Source: Legionella genomosp. 1 (GTDB lineage Bacteria > Pseudomonadota > Gammaproteobacteria > Legionellales > Legionellaceae). Taken from it: a stretch of DNA of 64,000 bases. Below the pieces are notes generated by a model. The model worked only from the letters and a program-made list of their open reading frames with translations, ran no database searches and was not told the origin of the DNA. The stretch is from assembly GCA_945878975.1 (NCBI GenBank), contig CAMCUM010000001.1, forward strand, positions 1 through 64,000, given 5' to 3'. Shown one piece after another: positions 1 to 6,649 of this stretch. The stretch's first letter is position 1; every line of letters starts with the position of its first letter. The position numbers were made by a program, and so were the translations under genes.

Positions 1-77
1 GCCGACAGTGGAAATTAAATTTAATTGAGACCCTAAACCCAGATTGGCGTGATCTATATGAAGATATTTGTCGTTGA
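1..77 (+). CDS. GIY-YIG nuclease family protein, C-terminal end only (partial)
   Basis: The window opens inside a reading frame (codons from base 3) that runs to a TGA at 75-77. The 24 visible residues contain W-K-L-x-L-I-E, then N-P-D-W-R-D-L-Y-E-D-I. This is the typical C-terminal tail of the small GIY-YIG endonuclease-like proteins of the COG2827/YhbQ group, which usually end in a phrase like 'NPxWxDLYEDL'. The catalytic GIY-YIG core lies upstream of the window, so nothing can be said about its integrity. The family call rests on pattern recall of the tail alone. Confidence 0.6.
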   Translation, partial: RQWKLNLIETLNPDWRDLYEDICR

Positions 78-93
78 TTTAGATCGTCTGGAT

Positions 94-147
94 GCCGCGG
101 ACAAGCCGCGGCACGTAGGCGTCGGGGATGAATTGTAAACACGCCCT
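94..147. repeat. Dispersed palindromic repeat, family A (partial copy)
   Basis: A CCGCGG-ACAAG-CCGCGG hairpin (95-111) is followed by a diverged 'cacgtagg...gatgaattgtaaacacgccct' arm. The same arm, in better condition, follows the hairpin at 27162-27243, 49678-49763 and 60062-60221. Only the right half is present here. The rest of 148-359 holds no recognisable gene and is very AT-rich. Confidence 0.6.
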
Positions 148-359
148 AACCTTTAATAAGATACGTATTTAATCTTTTAATCTACATGTTGTAAAAACCT
201 CTAAATGTGTAGTAAATATTAACATAAGCAGTCATTGAATGACAATTTTTGTCTTAATTAACCAAATATAAAACAACAAATTTTTGTGATTGGACATTAA
301 TTTAAAAGCGTGCTTCTATATGGTTTCCGCCTAATAACAACGATTTCTCATCTACCATA

Positions 360-1487
360 ATGAACCTCTTAAAATCTAGCGCAATAGTATTTATTCTAAC
401 ATTTTCTTTATTAGAAAATACCTATGCGGCTGTTTATCAGATTTTGAATGATTATTTTTATCAAAATCCTGCTGAACTAAGTCAGGTGAATGACACACAG
501 TTGGTCTTAGGAAATGCCATTGTAATGCCCCGCTTTGAATTTAATGGGAAGACAGCCATAGGTAATGGGATCGCTAGCAGTAAAGCTAACAACTCGTTAC
601 CTTATCTTTTGACCGCATATCGTTTTACGGATAAGCTTGTTTTGGGATTTAATGCCACACCCAGCGGATATGGTCATATAGATTGGCCAGAAGATTCTAT
701 TGTTGCTAATGCATCAACGGTTACGAACGTATTATATTATCAGTTTGGATTGCAATCAGAATATCAATTCAATAATAAACTATCTGTAGGTCTGGGATTT
801 AATATTGAATATAATAAATTCGCCGAATTAAATTACATGGTGCCTCCTTTAGGCAATCAGGTAAATAAAATAAAAAATGGTGTTAATTATGTTGGAGATG
901 TTGGGCTTTATTATAAGATAAATCCTCGAAACTATTTAACCAGCGCTGTTTATACTCAAGTGAGTACTTATGGACATGGTTTCAGCACTCTTGGGCCTAT
1001 TATATCAAATGATTTTTCGTTAAATGTTTTGCAAGCACTGATTGCGTATCTAGGTCTTCAACATACCATTCGTGAAAAATTATTTTTAGAAGAAAAAATA
1101 TATTTTTCAAATTGGACTATTGGTAAAAATGTGGATTTTATTAACTCAGCCAAAGGTAGTTTCAGTACACCTGCAAATTGGGGAGATGCGTGGTCATTTC
1201 AGATTTCTGCTCGCTACATCTTAACGGAAAAATTAGGAGTTCTTGGCTCTGGAACTTATGAGACAAATCCCGTGCCTATTGCTACCAATCAAATTGGATA
1301 CCCAGTATCTTCAGCAGGAGCACTGTCTATTGGGCTTGATTTTATGATGATCAAAGAACTCTCAGCACAAATTATGTATAGTTATGGTGCTTTTATTCCC
1401 AATGCAATCATCGCAAACACGACAGGAAATGGAACAGTATCAGCCAACACACAATCTTTTGTAGCGCAACTAGCGTATAAATCATAA
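360..1487 (+). CDS. OmpP1/FadL/TodX-family outer membrane protein
   Basis: A 375-residue protein with a clear Sec signal peptide (hydrophobic residues 6-20, likely cleavage after T-Y-A at 23). The mature part is dominated by alternating beta-strand segments such as Y-x-F-G-L-Q-S-E-Y-x-F and V-G-D-V-G-L-Y-Y-K-I. It ends in a strand typical of outer membrane beta-barrels (F-V-A-Q-L-A-Y-K-S). An N-P-A-E-L-S motif soon after the cleavage site is characteristic of the FadL fold, where the N-terminal hatch begins. Members move long-chain fatty acids or other hydrophobic compounds across the outer membrane. It is shorter than E. coli FadL (about 420 mature residues), so the substrate is uncertain. 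It stands alone, with an AT-rich leader upstream and a small hairpin just downstream. Confidence 0.75.
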   Translation: MNLLKSSAIVFILTFSLLENTYAAVYQILNDYFYQNPAELSQVNDTQLVLGNAIVMPRFEFNGKTAIGNGIASSKANNSLPYLLTAYRFTDKLVLGFNATPSGYGHIDWPEDSIVANASTVTNVLYYQFGLQSEYQFNNKLSVGLGFNIEYNKFAELNYMVPPLGNQVNKIKNGVNYVGDVGLYYKINPRNYLTSAVYTQVSTYGHGFSTLGPIISNDFSLNVLQALIAYLGLQHTIREKLFLEEKIYFSNWTIGKNVDFINSAKGSFSTPANWGDAWSFQISARYILTEKLGVLGSGTYETNPVPIATNQIGYPVSSAGALSIGLDFMMIKELSAQIMYSYGAFIPNAIIANTTGNGTVSANTQSFVAQLAYKS

Positions 1488-1504
1488 ACCCGAATTAGAG
1501 CACT

Positions 1505-1524
1505 GTTGGGCCGAACGGCCCAAC
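1505..1524. repeat. Short inverted repeat after the FadL-like gene
   Basis: GTTGGGCC-GAAC-GGCCCAAC forms a perfect 8-bp stem and is followed by 'ctacgc'. A related palindrome followed by 'cctaccc' lies at 59193-59216, so this is a dispersed repeat. It has no T-run and may or may not serve as a terminator for either convergent neighbour. Confidence 0.6.
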
Positions 1525-1560
1525 CTACGCTTGCTTATTAATTTAGAGAGCATACTAACG

Positions 1561-1758
1561 CTACGTAGACCGAACCATGAAAACTAAAAACGCGACAAAT
1601 GCGATGAGCAAAAGGGCTAAAACAGCCATGGTTGAAAAGCTTTTGCTTAAATTTTCTCGGTTAAATTGCTCAGGACGGGTACGAATATAGCGATATAAGA
1701 TCCAGATCACGAATCCGCCACCAAGCAGGGCTAGAATTTGATATAGGGTTTCCATCAT
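1561..1758 (-). CDS. Small two-helix membrane protein, function unknown
   Basis: A 65-residue protein with two hydrophobic helices (about residues 7-24 and 43-62), separated by a charged loop carrying R-Y-I-R-T-R-P and K-S-F. The ATG is preceded by an AAGAAAGGAG-type ribosome binding site on the minus strand (near 1762-1768). This supports a real gene despite its length. I do not recognise a named family. It is not tightly linked to its neighbours: a repeat separates it from the upstream flavin reductase. Confidence 0.6.
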   Translation of the reverse strand: MMETLYQILALLGGGFVIWILYRYIRTRPEQFNRENLSKSFSTMAVLALLLIAFVAFLVFMVRST

Positions 1759-1781
1759 AACTCCTTTCTTTTAACTGATCC

Positions 1782-1882
1782 GTAGCCTTGATGTAGCGCA
1801 GCGAAATCAGGGTTTTCAAAATTTGAGAGCTCAGTGCATTGAATAGTAAAACCTTGATTTCGCTGCGCTACATCAAGGCTAC
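1782..1882. repeat. Dispersed palindromic repeat, family B (copy 1)
   Basis: Arms 'gtagccttgatgtagcgcag...' and '...ctgcgctacatcaaggctac' form a perfect inverted repeat of about 30 bp around a 35-base centre. The outer sequence matches the copies at 41093-41173 and 49004-49082, which read 'gtagcctggatgcagcgcag'. It fills the gap between two minus-strand genes. Confidence 0.85.
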
Positions 1883-1907
1883 TCATAACGCGTCATCACC
1901 AGTAATG

Positions 1908-2570
1908 CTACGCAAATTCAAACGCATCTGAAAAAATGGCCTGCTTATCTACCCCATGTTGCATCAACTCAGCTTGCATAACATACATTAAGTCAAAGGG
2001 ACCTGCCATAACAATTTGCCAATCCTTTAGATCAGGATGTTGCTCTATCATTAAGGCGATCAACGCATCTTGACGACCTGATGAAATATGCGGTACAAAT
2101 CGGAAACTTGGTCGCTGTAGTTGCCAGCGCTGCAAACTCTCTTGATCATACAAATCTTCACCAACCGCTACGCCCCAGTATAATTCAAAATGCCGTGGAT
2201 CAGACCGATATAAGAGTTGCTCAATCATGGCGCGAATGGGGGAAAACCCTGTCCCAACTGCTATGAATAAAATAGGCTTGTTTGTATGCAAATGCCCCAC
2301 ATCACATATGCCATAAGGCAAAGATAGGGACAATGTTTGCTGACTATCCCACAATAAGGAAAGAGAACGGTGTCGCACATGTAAGTCGTAATAGGGAGCT
2401 GCTACGGGTGCATTCGCAATGGAATAATAACTATCGGCCTCAGGCCTATGTATTTGCAAATATTGTCCAGCTTGATAAGGGACAAAATGCTCTGGTTTCA
2501 GAACATAGCGCCAGATCGTATCATTCAAACGAGAACTAGAAACAATGCTGGCGCATACTCTTTGTACCAC
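1908..2570 (-). CDS. NAD(P)H-flavin reductase (Fre/LuxG-like, FNR superfamily)
   Basis: A 220-residue flavoprotein reductase that should pass electrons from NAD(P)H to free flavins in the cytoplasm. The N-terminal barrel carries the flavin-binding R/Y-x-Y-S motif (here S-Y-Y-S-I-A-N, about residues 47-53) after P-Y-Q-A-G-Q-Y-L. The nucleotide-binding half has G-T-G-F-S-P-I-R (about 106-113) and a late V-M-A-G-P-F motif, the usual cysteine being replaced by alanine. Its length is close to E. coli Fre (233). No iron-sulfur domain is present. It lies 4 bp downstream of rho on the same strand and may be co-transcribed. The substrate could be another electron acceptor; Fre-like is the simplest call. 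Confidence 0.75.
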   Translation of the reverse strand: MVQRVCASIVSSSRLNDTIWRYVLKPEHFVPYQAGQYLQIHRPEADSYYSIANAPVAAPYYDLHVRHRSLSLLWDSQQTLSLSLPYGICDVGHLHTNKPILFIAVGTGFSPIRAMIEQLLYRSDPRHFELYWGVAVGEDLYDQESLQRWQLQRPSFRFVPHISSGRQDALIALMIEQHPDLKDWQIVMAGPFDLMYVMQAELMQHGVDKQAIFSDAFEFA

Positions 2571-2574
2571 AGGT

Positions 2575-3840
2575 CTATTCCTGACGTTTCATTGCATCAA
2601 AAAATTCTGCATTGGTTTTGTGATTCTTCATACGTTCGATTAAGAATTCAATCGCATCACATTCGTCCATAGACTGCAAAATTTTGCGTAAGATCCAAGT
2701 ACGATGGAGATCTTCAGAACTTAATAATAAATCTTCACGTCGTGTACCAGAACGATTGATATTGATAGCAGGAAAGACTCTACGCTCTGAAATATTGCGG
2801 CTAAGATGGATTTCCATGTTACCAGTACCTTTGAATTCTTCGTAAATCACTTCATCCATCTTCGAACCAGTATCTACCATGGCCGTAGCGATGATTGTCA
2901 AACTACCGCCTTCTTCGATATTACGTGCAGCACCATACAAACGCTTAGGTCTTTGCAACGCATTCGCATCAACGCCCCCAGTTAAAACTTTACCAGAAGA
3001 GGGGATAACCGTGTTATAAGCACGCGCTAAACGGGTGATAGAATCTAATAAAATCACCACATCACGTTTATGTTCTACCAAACGTTTGGCTTTTTCTATC
3101 ACCATTTCTGCTACTTGAACGTGTCGTGTCGCTGGCTCATCAAACGTTGAGGCAACTACTTCACCCTTCACGGACCGTTGCATTTCGGTCACTTCTTCAG
3201 GACGCTCGTCAATCAATAATACAATCAGAATAATATCGGGGTAATTTTTTTCAATAGAATGCGCAATATTCTGCAACATCAAAGTTTTACCCGCTTTAGG
3301 CGGCGCCACAATCAAACCACGTTGACCACGACCAAATGGTGCACATAAATCCACAACACGTGCTGTCAAATCTTCTGTACTACCATTCCCTTGCTCCATG
3401 ACCAAACGATCCGAGGCAAACAAAGGGGTGAGATTTTCAAATAAAATTTTACGCTTGGTATTTTCTGGAGCATCATAATTGATTTCATCTACTTTCAACA
3501 ATGCAAAATAACGCTCACTGTCTTTAGGCGGACGAATCTTTCCAGAAATGGTATCACCCGTACGCAAACCAAAACGCCGAATTTGACTAGGTGATACGTA
3601 AATATCATCCGGTCCAGCCACATAAGAAGCATCGGAAGAACGCAAAAAAGCAAAACTCCCCTCGGGGATAATTTGCACTGTCCCGCCTCCGGAAATATCT
3701 TCTCCTTTTAAGGCGTGCGTTTTCAAAATAGCAAAAATAATCTCTTGTTTGCGCAAAGAAGATACATTCTCAACACCCATCTCTTGTGCTATATTAACAA
3801 GATCAGCAATAGGCATTTGCTTTAATTCACTAAGATTCAT
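2575..3840 (-). CDS. rho: Transcription termination factor Rho
   Basis: A 421-residue hexameric RNA helicase that ends transcription at untranslated C-rich RNA. From the N-terminus: the helical Rho_N region (M-N-L-S-E-L-K), a cold-shock RNA-binding fold (about 50-125), and the ATPase core. The core has the Walker A phrase A-P-P-K-A-G-K-T (about 178-185), [10 protein letters not shown] as Walker B region, and [11 protein letters not shown]. The ATG at 3840 is chosen because family members start M-N-L-[ST]-E-L-K; an upstream in-frame GTG at 3849 would add three residues. Length and motifs are canonical. The leader up to about 4050 contains no gene; rho is commonly autoregulated by its leader, but no specific site is visible. 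Confidence 0.97.
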   Translation of the reverse strand: MNLSELKQMPIADLVNIAQEMGVENVSSLRKQEIIFAILKTHALKGEDISGGGTVQIIPEGSFAFLRSSDASYVAGPDDIYVSPSQIRRFGLRTGDTISGKIRPPKDSERYFALLKVDEINYDAPENTKRKILFENLTPLFASDRLVMEQGNGSTEDLTARVVDLCAPFGRGQRGLIVAPPKAGKTLMLQNIAHSIEKNYPDIILIVLLIDERPEEVTEMQRSVKGEVVASTFDEPATRHVQVAEMVIEKAKRLVEHKRDVVILLDSITRLARAYNTVIPSSGKVLTGGVDANALQRPKRLYGAARNIEEGGSLTIIATAMVDTGSKMDEVIYEEFKGTGNMEIHLSRNISERRVFPAININRSGTRREDLLLSSEDLHRTWILRKILQSMDECDAIEFLIERMKNHKTNAEFFDAMKRQE

Positions 3841-4066
3841 AGGTCTCACTTGGAATTTTGGTTATCAATGATGGATTATCCAGGAAAATTTCACAGAAAT
3901 TGCAACAATTGTTTGAATCAATAAAGATCATCATTCATCCAAACAAGTCACAATATGCATATACTACCGGGTTCAGCCCGCACTAAATTTTGGTCAAAAC
4001 CTAGCCAGCACACACACACATTAACCATCTTATCATAATGTTTTGTCAAAAGCTAGTATCTTGTCA

Positions 4067-4203
4067 GAGTAAGATTATGTGTGAGGTATAAACATGCGGG
4101 TAGCAGTATTTTTACAACCATCGTTCAATTTACGACGTCCCGCGCATAAAGCGCGGGACGTCGTAAATTAGGTTAACTTGTAGACATACATGCTCTTGCC
4201 CTG
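4067..4203. mobile_element. MITE-like element, copy 1 (non-coding, terminal inverted repeats)
   Basis: This 137-bp stretch shares its layout with 46843-47027: a left end (g)AGTAAGATTATGTGT, a 'gcgggtagca...tttttacaac' block, a central palindrome, then 'taacttgtagacatacatgctcttgccctg'. The two ends are imperfect inverted repeats (about 13 of 18 positions here, 16 of 18 in the other copy). A 12-bp direct repeat, agtatcttgtca, flanks it exactly (4055-4066 and 4204-4215) and may be an insertion-derived duplication. The centre (4129-4170) is a long near-perfect hairpin. No reading frame is present, so mobility would need a transposase supplied from elsewhere. Confidence 0.6.
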
Positions 4204-4238
4204 AGTATCTTGTCAAAGGGAAAGTGGTCGCCCGTTCC

Positions 4239-4676
4239 TTAATTCAAAGTCCAATAAATGGAACCAGGGACACCAAAAATACTAGACAATACATCATCGG
4301 TTGCATCCAGATTGGAAATCCTTAAAATATCACCCATGACGAGTCCCTCCCAAGGTACCAACGATTTCACCTTATGTGATCTAAAAGTAATAAATCGCTC
4401 TCCCGCACCACAAGCATAGGTCAAAATAATATCTGAGCCATACAATATATGATCAAGGATGAAAAAAACCTTTTCATGACCAGAAGGAATAGCGTCTGGC
4501 ACAGGCATCAAGCTCAATATTTCACCACGAATCAGCGTTTGATTGAGGAGATCGCAACTATCTGGCGTATTATTTTTAATACTAATTTTTAAAATTGCCT
4601 CTGCGCCATGCGAATATTCAAATGCATACAGCGATGAAGTCGCACAGAGCCACAGGATAAACAGATATTTTTTCAT
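4239..4676 (-). CDS. Small secreted protein, function unknown
   Basis: A 145-residue protein starting M-K-K-Y-L-F-I-L-W-L with a standard Sec signal peptide, likely cleaved near S-L-Y-A (residue 17). The frame stays open upstream for 74 more codons, but that part reads through a non-coding inverted repeat (4796-4906), so the internal ATG at 4676 is preferred. The mature protein contains two cysteines (C-D-L and Y-A-C-G-A-G) that could pair, and a motif I-R-G-E-I-L-S-L near the middle. I do not recognise the family; OB-fold-like periplasmic proteins have a similar look. It is flanked by repeats and not part of an evident operon. Confidence 0.6.
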   Translation of the reverse strand: MKKYLFILWLCATSSLYAFEYSHGAEAILKISIKNNTPDSCDLLNQTLIRGEILSLMPVPDAIPSGHEKVFFILDHILYGSDIILTYACGAGERFITFRSHKVKSLVPWEGLVMGDILRISNLDATDDVLSSIFGVPGSIYWTLN

Positions 4677-4795
4677 AAATAAGACGCAGCACATTTCAAA
4701 TGTCATATTATAACCAGACTTTGACTGCCTGTATATAATTAAACATATTGGATTAAGAGTGAACTGAAGCCGAAAATGAATGGCCACAGCAGTTT

Positions 4796-4906
4796 CGTAG
4801 GGATACCTCAGTTCGAGACGCCAGCTATGCTGGCTCCTCAAGGCGAACGGTCTTTGGGATAAAATGGCTAAAATCGAGTAAGATCCAGGTTTGATCAATC
4901 CCTACG
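4796..4906. repeat. Short element with 9-bp terminal inverted repeats
   Basis: CGTAGGGAT at 4796-4804 and ATCCCTACG at 4898-4906 are perfect inverted repeats. Inside is a smaller GCCAGC-TAT-GCTGGC hairpin (4820-4834). No protein-coding logic is seen. The remainder of 4907-5170 holds nothing that I can identify. Confidence 0.5.
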
Positions 4907-5216
4907 GTAAGCGGAGAGAGAATATTGCCCTTTTAAAGAATAAAACACTTCAAAAATAGCGAGTCCTAAAGGTGATTTTGGTTTGCTAATATCCAATTCC
5001 TCAGCAAATTCTGGAGAGATTCTCATTATTATCAGAATAAACTGCAATAGACGCGATGAAACCCACGCGAAACGGTCGAAGTAAATAAAAACTCAGAAGG
5101 ACAAACAAAGAAAAACCCACAAAAGCCAATATTGGACTATAATTGAAACAACAAGCAAAAATGTTGGGCTTAAAATGGAATATAGCCAAAATAAATTTAA
5201 AGAAAAAAGACCTCCT

Positions 5217-6569
5217 ATGAGCACTCGATTGTTTCAAGAAGACAATCAATCCGCTACTGTGGAATTTGATTTGGCAGAATATTTACCGCTATTTGTATCT
5301 GCAAATACAGGTAGCATCTCTCGTGAGTCTCAAGAATATAAAGAGTTTCAGAAGGATCATGCCGCATTATTCGAGTACTTTGACGGAATGGGCGGTTTAA
5401 ATTTGATGGCGGACATGGAGGATGCCTGTTTAGAACGTTATTCCCAAGAAGAAAAAGACAAAATCATCAATTCCCCTGCTTATACTTTATTGCATGATAG
5501 TTTTCGTGAATTACTAAAAAATGCCGTCGATGTTTTTTTAGAACATCACCTAAAAAATCCTGATAATACCTCAAGTAAAATCAAATTTAATTTTCACATT
5601 CAAGCATCTGAAGATGAAATAAGTTTGACTTTCTCAGATTCAGGATCTGGATTTCCTCGAGAAATACTGAAAAATTTAAAAAATGAAGAAAAACAATTAA
5701 AATATATTCATACCCATCACTACAGTAAAAAACGTATAGAGGGGACTGTCGGCTTGCTGGGTGGTGGCGCATTTGGTTTGCGGCAACTGATTCATCAAGT
5801 GTTAACGGGAAAAGAACTAAGACCTGGCAGAAAAATACCTAGATCAACACTTTTTGACTCTGAAATTCTCTTCTCTAACCGTACTAATGCGTATTGCCAT
5901 GGCGGAAGCATTGCCATTACTACTTCACTTGCCCCCATTCCTGATCTGGATATAGAAGCAAGCACAGAAATTGAAAAATACCGAGATAGTAAAATAGCCT
6001 ACAGCCCTAGTTCAGACACAACAAGCTCTGAGGATTCTAGTCATTCTAATTCTTCTCGGGCTACTGTTGCTGATTCTTTAAGTAGTTCAGATATAGACCA
6101 TAAGCCCAGTCTAGATTTGGACATCGATGACCCTTTTATTGATAGATCTTCCGTACCCAAAAAAGATAAGCTTCATCCTAGCATCGGACTGGCGTTAGAC
6201 ATACCCAGCAGAGATGCTGATGAGATGTTTGCGGGTAACTCGCCCATGCTACCTAAACAAACGAAAAAATTTGATGCTTTATCGCCTGTAGTCGACAAAA
6301 AACAACATACAGCGCATAATGCAACCAAATCTAAACAAGTCGTTGATACTTCGGCTGTACCCAATAAACATTCTGAAAAAGTAGGACGCCGTGCATCAAG
6401 GGCAAGAGATAGCGCTCAGTCAGGCAATTCCTCTTCTGATATTAATACAACATTGAGAGCACTACAAAAAAGCTATAAACTTAAATTTGCAGATACCCGG
6501 GCCCAAAATGAGGCATCCCAAAAACCTAAGTCAGGCGAAGAATATCAGCGTCTGAAAAAAACTTCTTAA
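5217..6569 (+). CDS. GHKL (histidine-kinase-like) ATPase domain protein with disordered tail, effector-like
   Basis: A 450-residue protein (464 if the upstream ATG at 5175 is used; neither has a strong ribosome binding site). In the longer numbering, residues 100-230 carry a recognisable GHKL ATP-binding fold. The N box is E-L-L-K-N-A-V-D (112-119), the G1 box is D-S-G-S-G (155-159), and the G2 region is G-L-L-G-G-G-A-F-G-L (193-202). No phospho-acceptor H-box helix pair, receiver domain, membrane helix or MutL/Hsp90 extension is seen. From about residue 270 on, the chain becomes a Ser/Asp/Lys-rich, low-complexity tail. Eukaryotic branched-chain ketoacid dehydrogenase kinases use the same fold, so a protein kinase or a chaperone-like ATPase are both open. 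The architecture fits secreted effectors of intracellular bacteria, but secretion is inference. Confidence 0.65.
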   Translation: MSTRLFQEDNQSATVEFDLAEYLPLFVSANTGSISRESQEYKEFQKDHAALFEYFDGMGGLNLMADMEDACLERYSQEEKDKIINSPAYTLLHDSFRELLKNAVDVFLEHHLKNPDNTSSKIKFNFHIQASEDEISLTFSDSGSGFPREILKNLKNEEKQLKYIHTHHYSKKRIEGTVGLLGGGAFGLRQLIHQVLTGKELRPGRKIPRSTLFDSEILFSNRTNAYCHGGSIAITTSLAPIPDLDIEASTEIEKYRDSKIAYSPSSDTTSSEDSSHSNSSRATVADSLSSSDIDHKPSLDLDIDDPFIDRSSVPKKDKLHPSIGLALDIPSRDADEMFAGNSPMLPKQTKKFDALSPVVDKKQHTAHNATKSKQVVDTSAVPNKHSEKVGRRASRARDSAQSGNSSSDINTTLRALQKSYKLKFADTRAQNEASQKPKSGEEYQRLKKTS

Positions 6570-6606
6570 AATGACCCCCGCTATCTAGCGGTCTGTTGAC
6601 ATTTGG

Positions 6607-6611
6607 AGACA
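6607..6611. repeat. 5-bp target site duplication, left (agaca)
   Basis: agaca lies immediately outside the left terminal inverted repeat. The identical agaca lies immediately outside the right one (26964-26968). Five-base duplications are the hallmark of Tn3-family insertion. Confidence 0.9.
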
Positions 6612-6649
6612 GAGGTCCGGCCCCGATCCTGGTAAAAAGTTATCAAATG
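6612..6649. repeat. Tn3-family terminal inverted repeat, left (IRL)
   Basis: 38 bp, the standard length for the family. It is the perfect inverse of 26926-26963. The final codons of tnpA overlap it. Confidence 0.95.

Noticed and set aside
4677-4898. N-terminal extension of the small secreted protein by 74 residues
   Set aside because: It reads through an intergenic inverted repeat, and the internal ATG at 4676 opens a normal signal peptide.
5217-6569. GHKL-ATPase gene as part of the transposon cargo
   Set aside because: It lies outside the left inverted repeat and target duplication at 6607-6611.
6578-6591. CCGCTA-TC-TAGCGG hairpin as a terminator for the GHKL gene
   Set aside because: The stem is short with no T-run. 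A similar 'gctagcgg' occurs on the other side of the transposon, so it may just be part of the insertion target.
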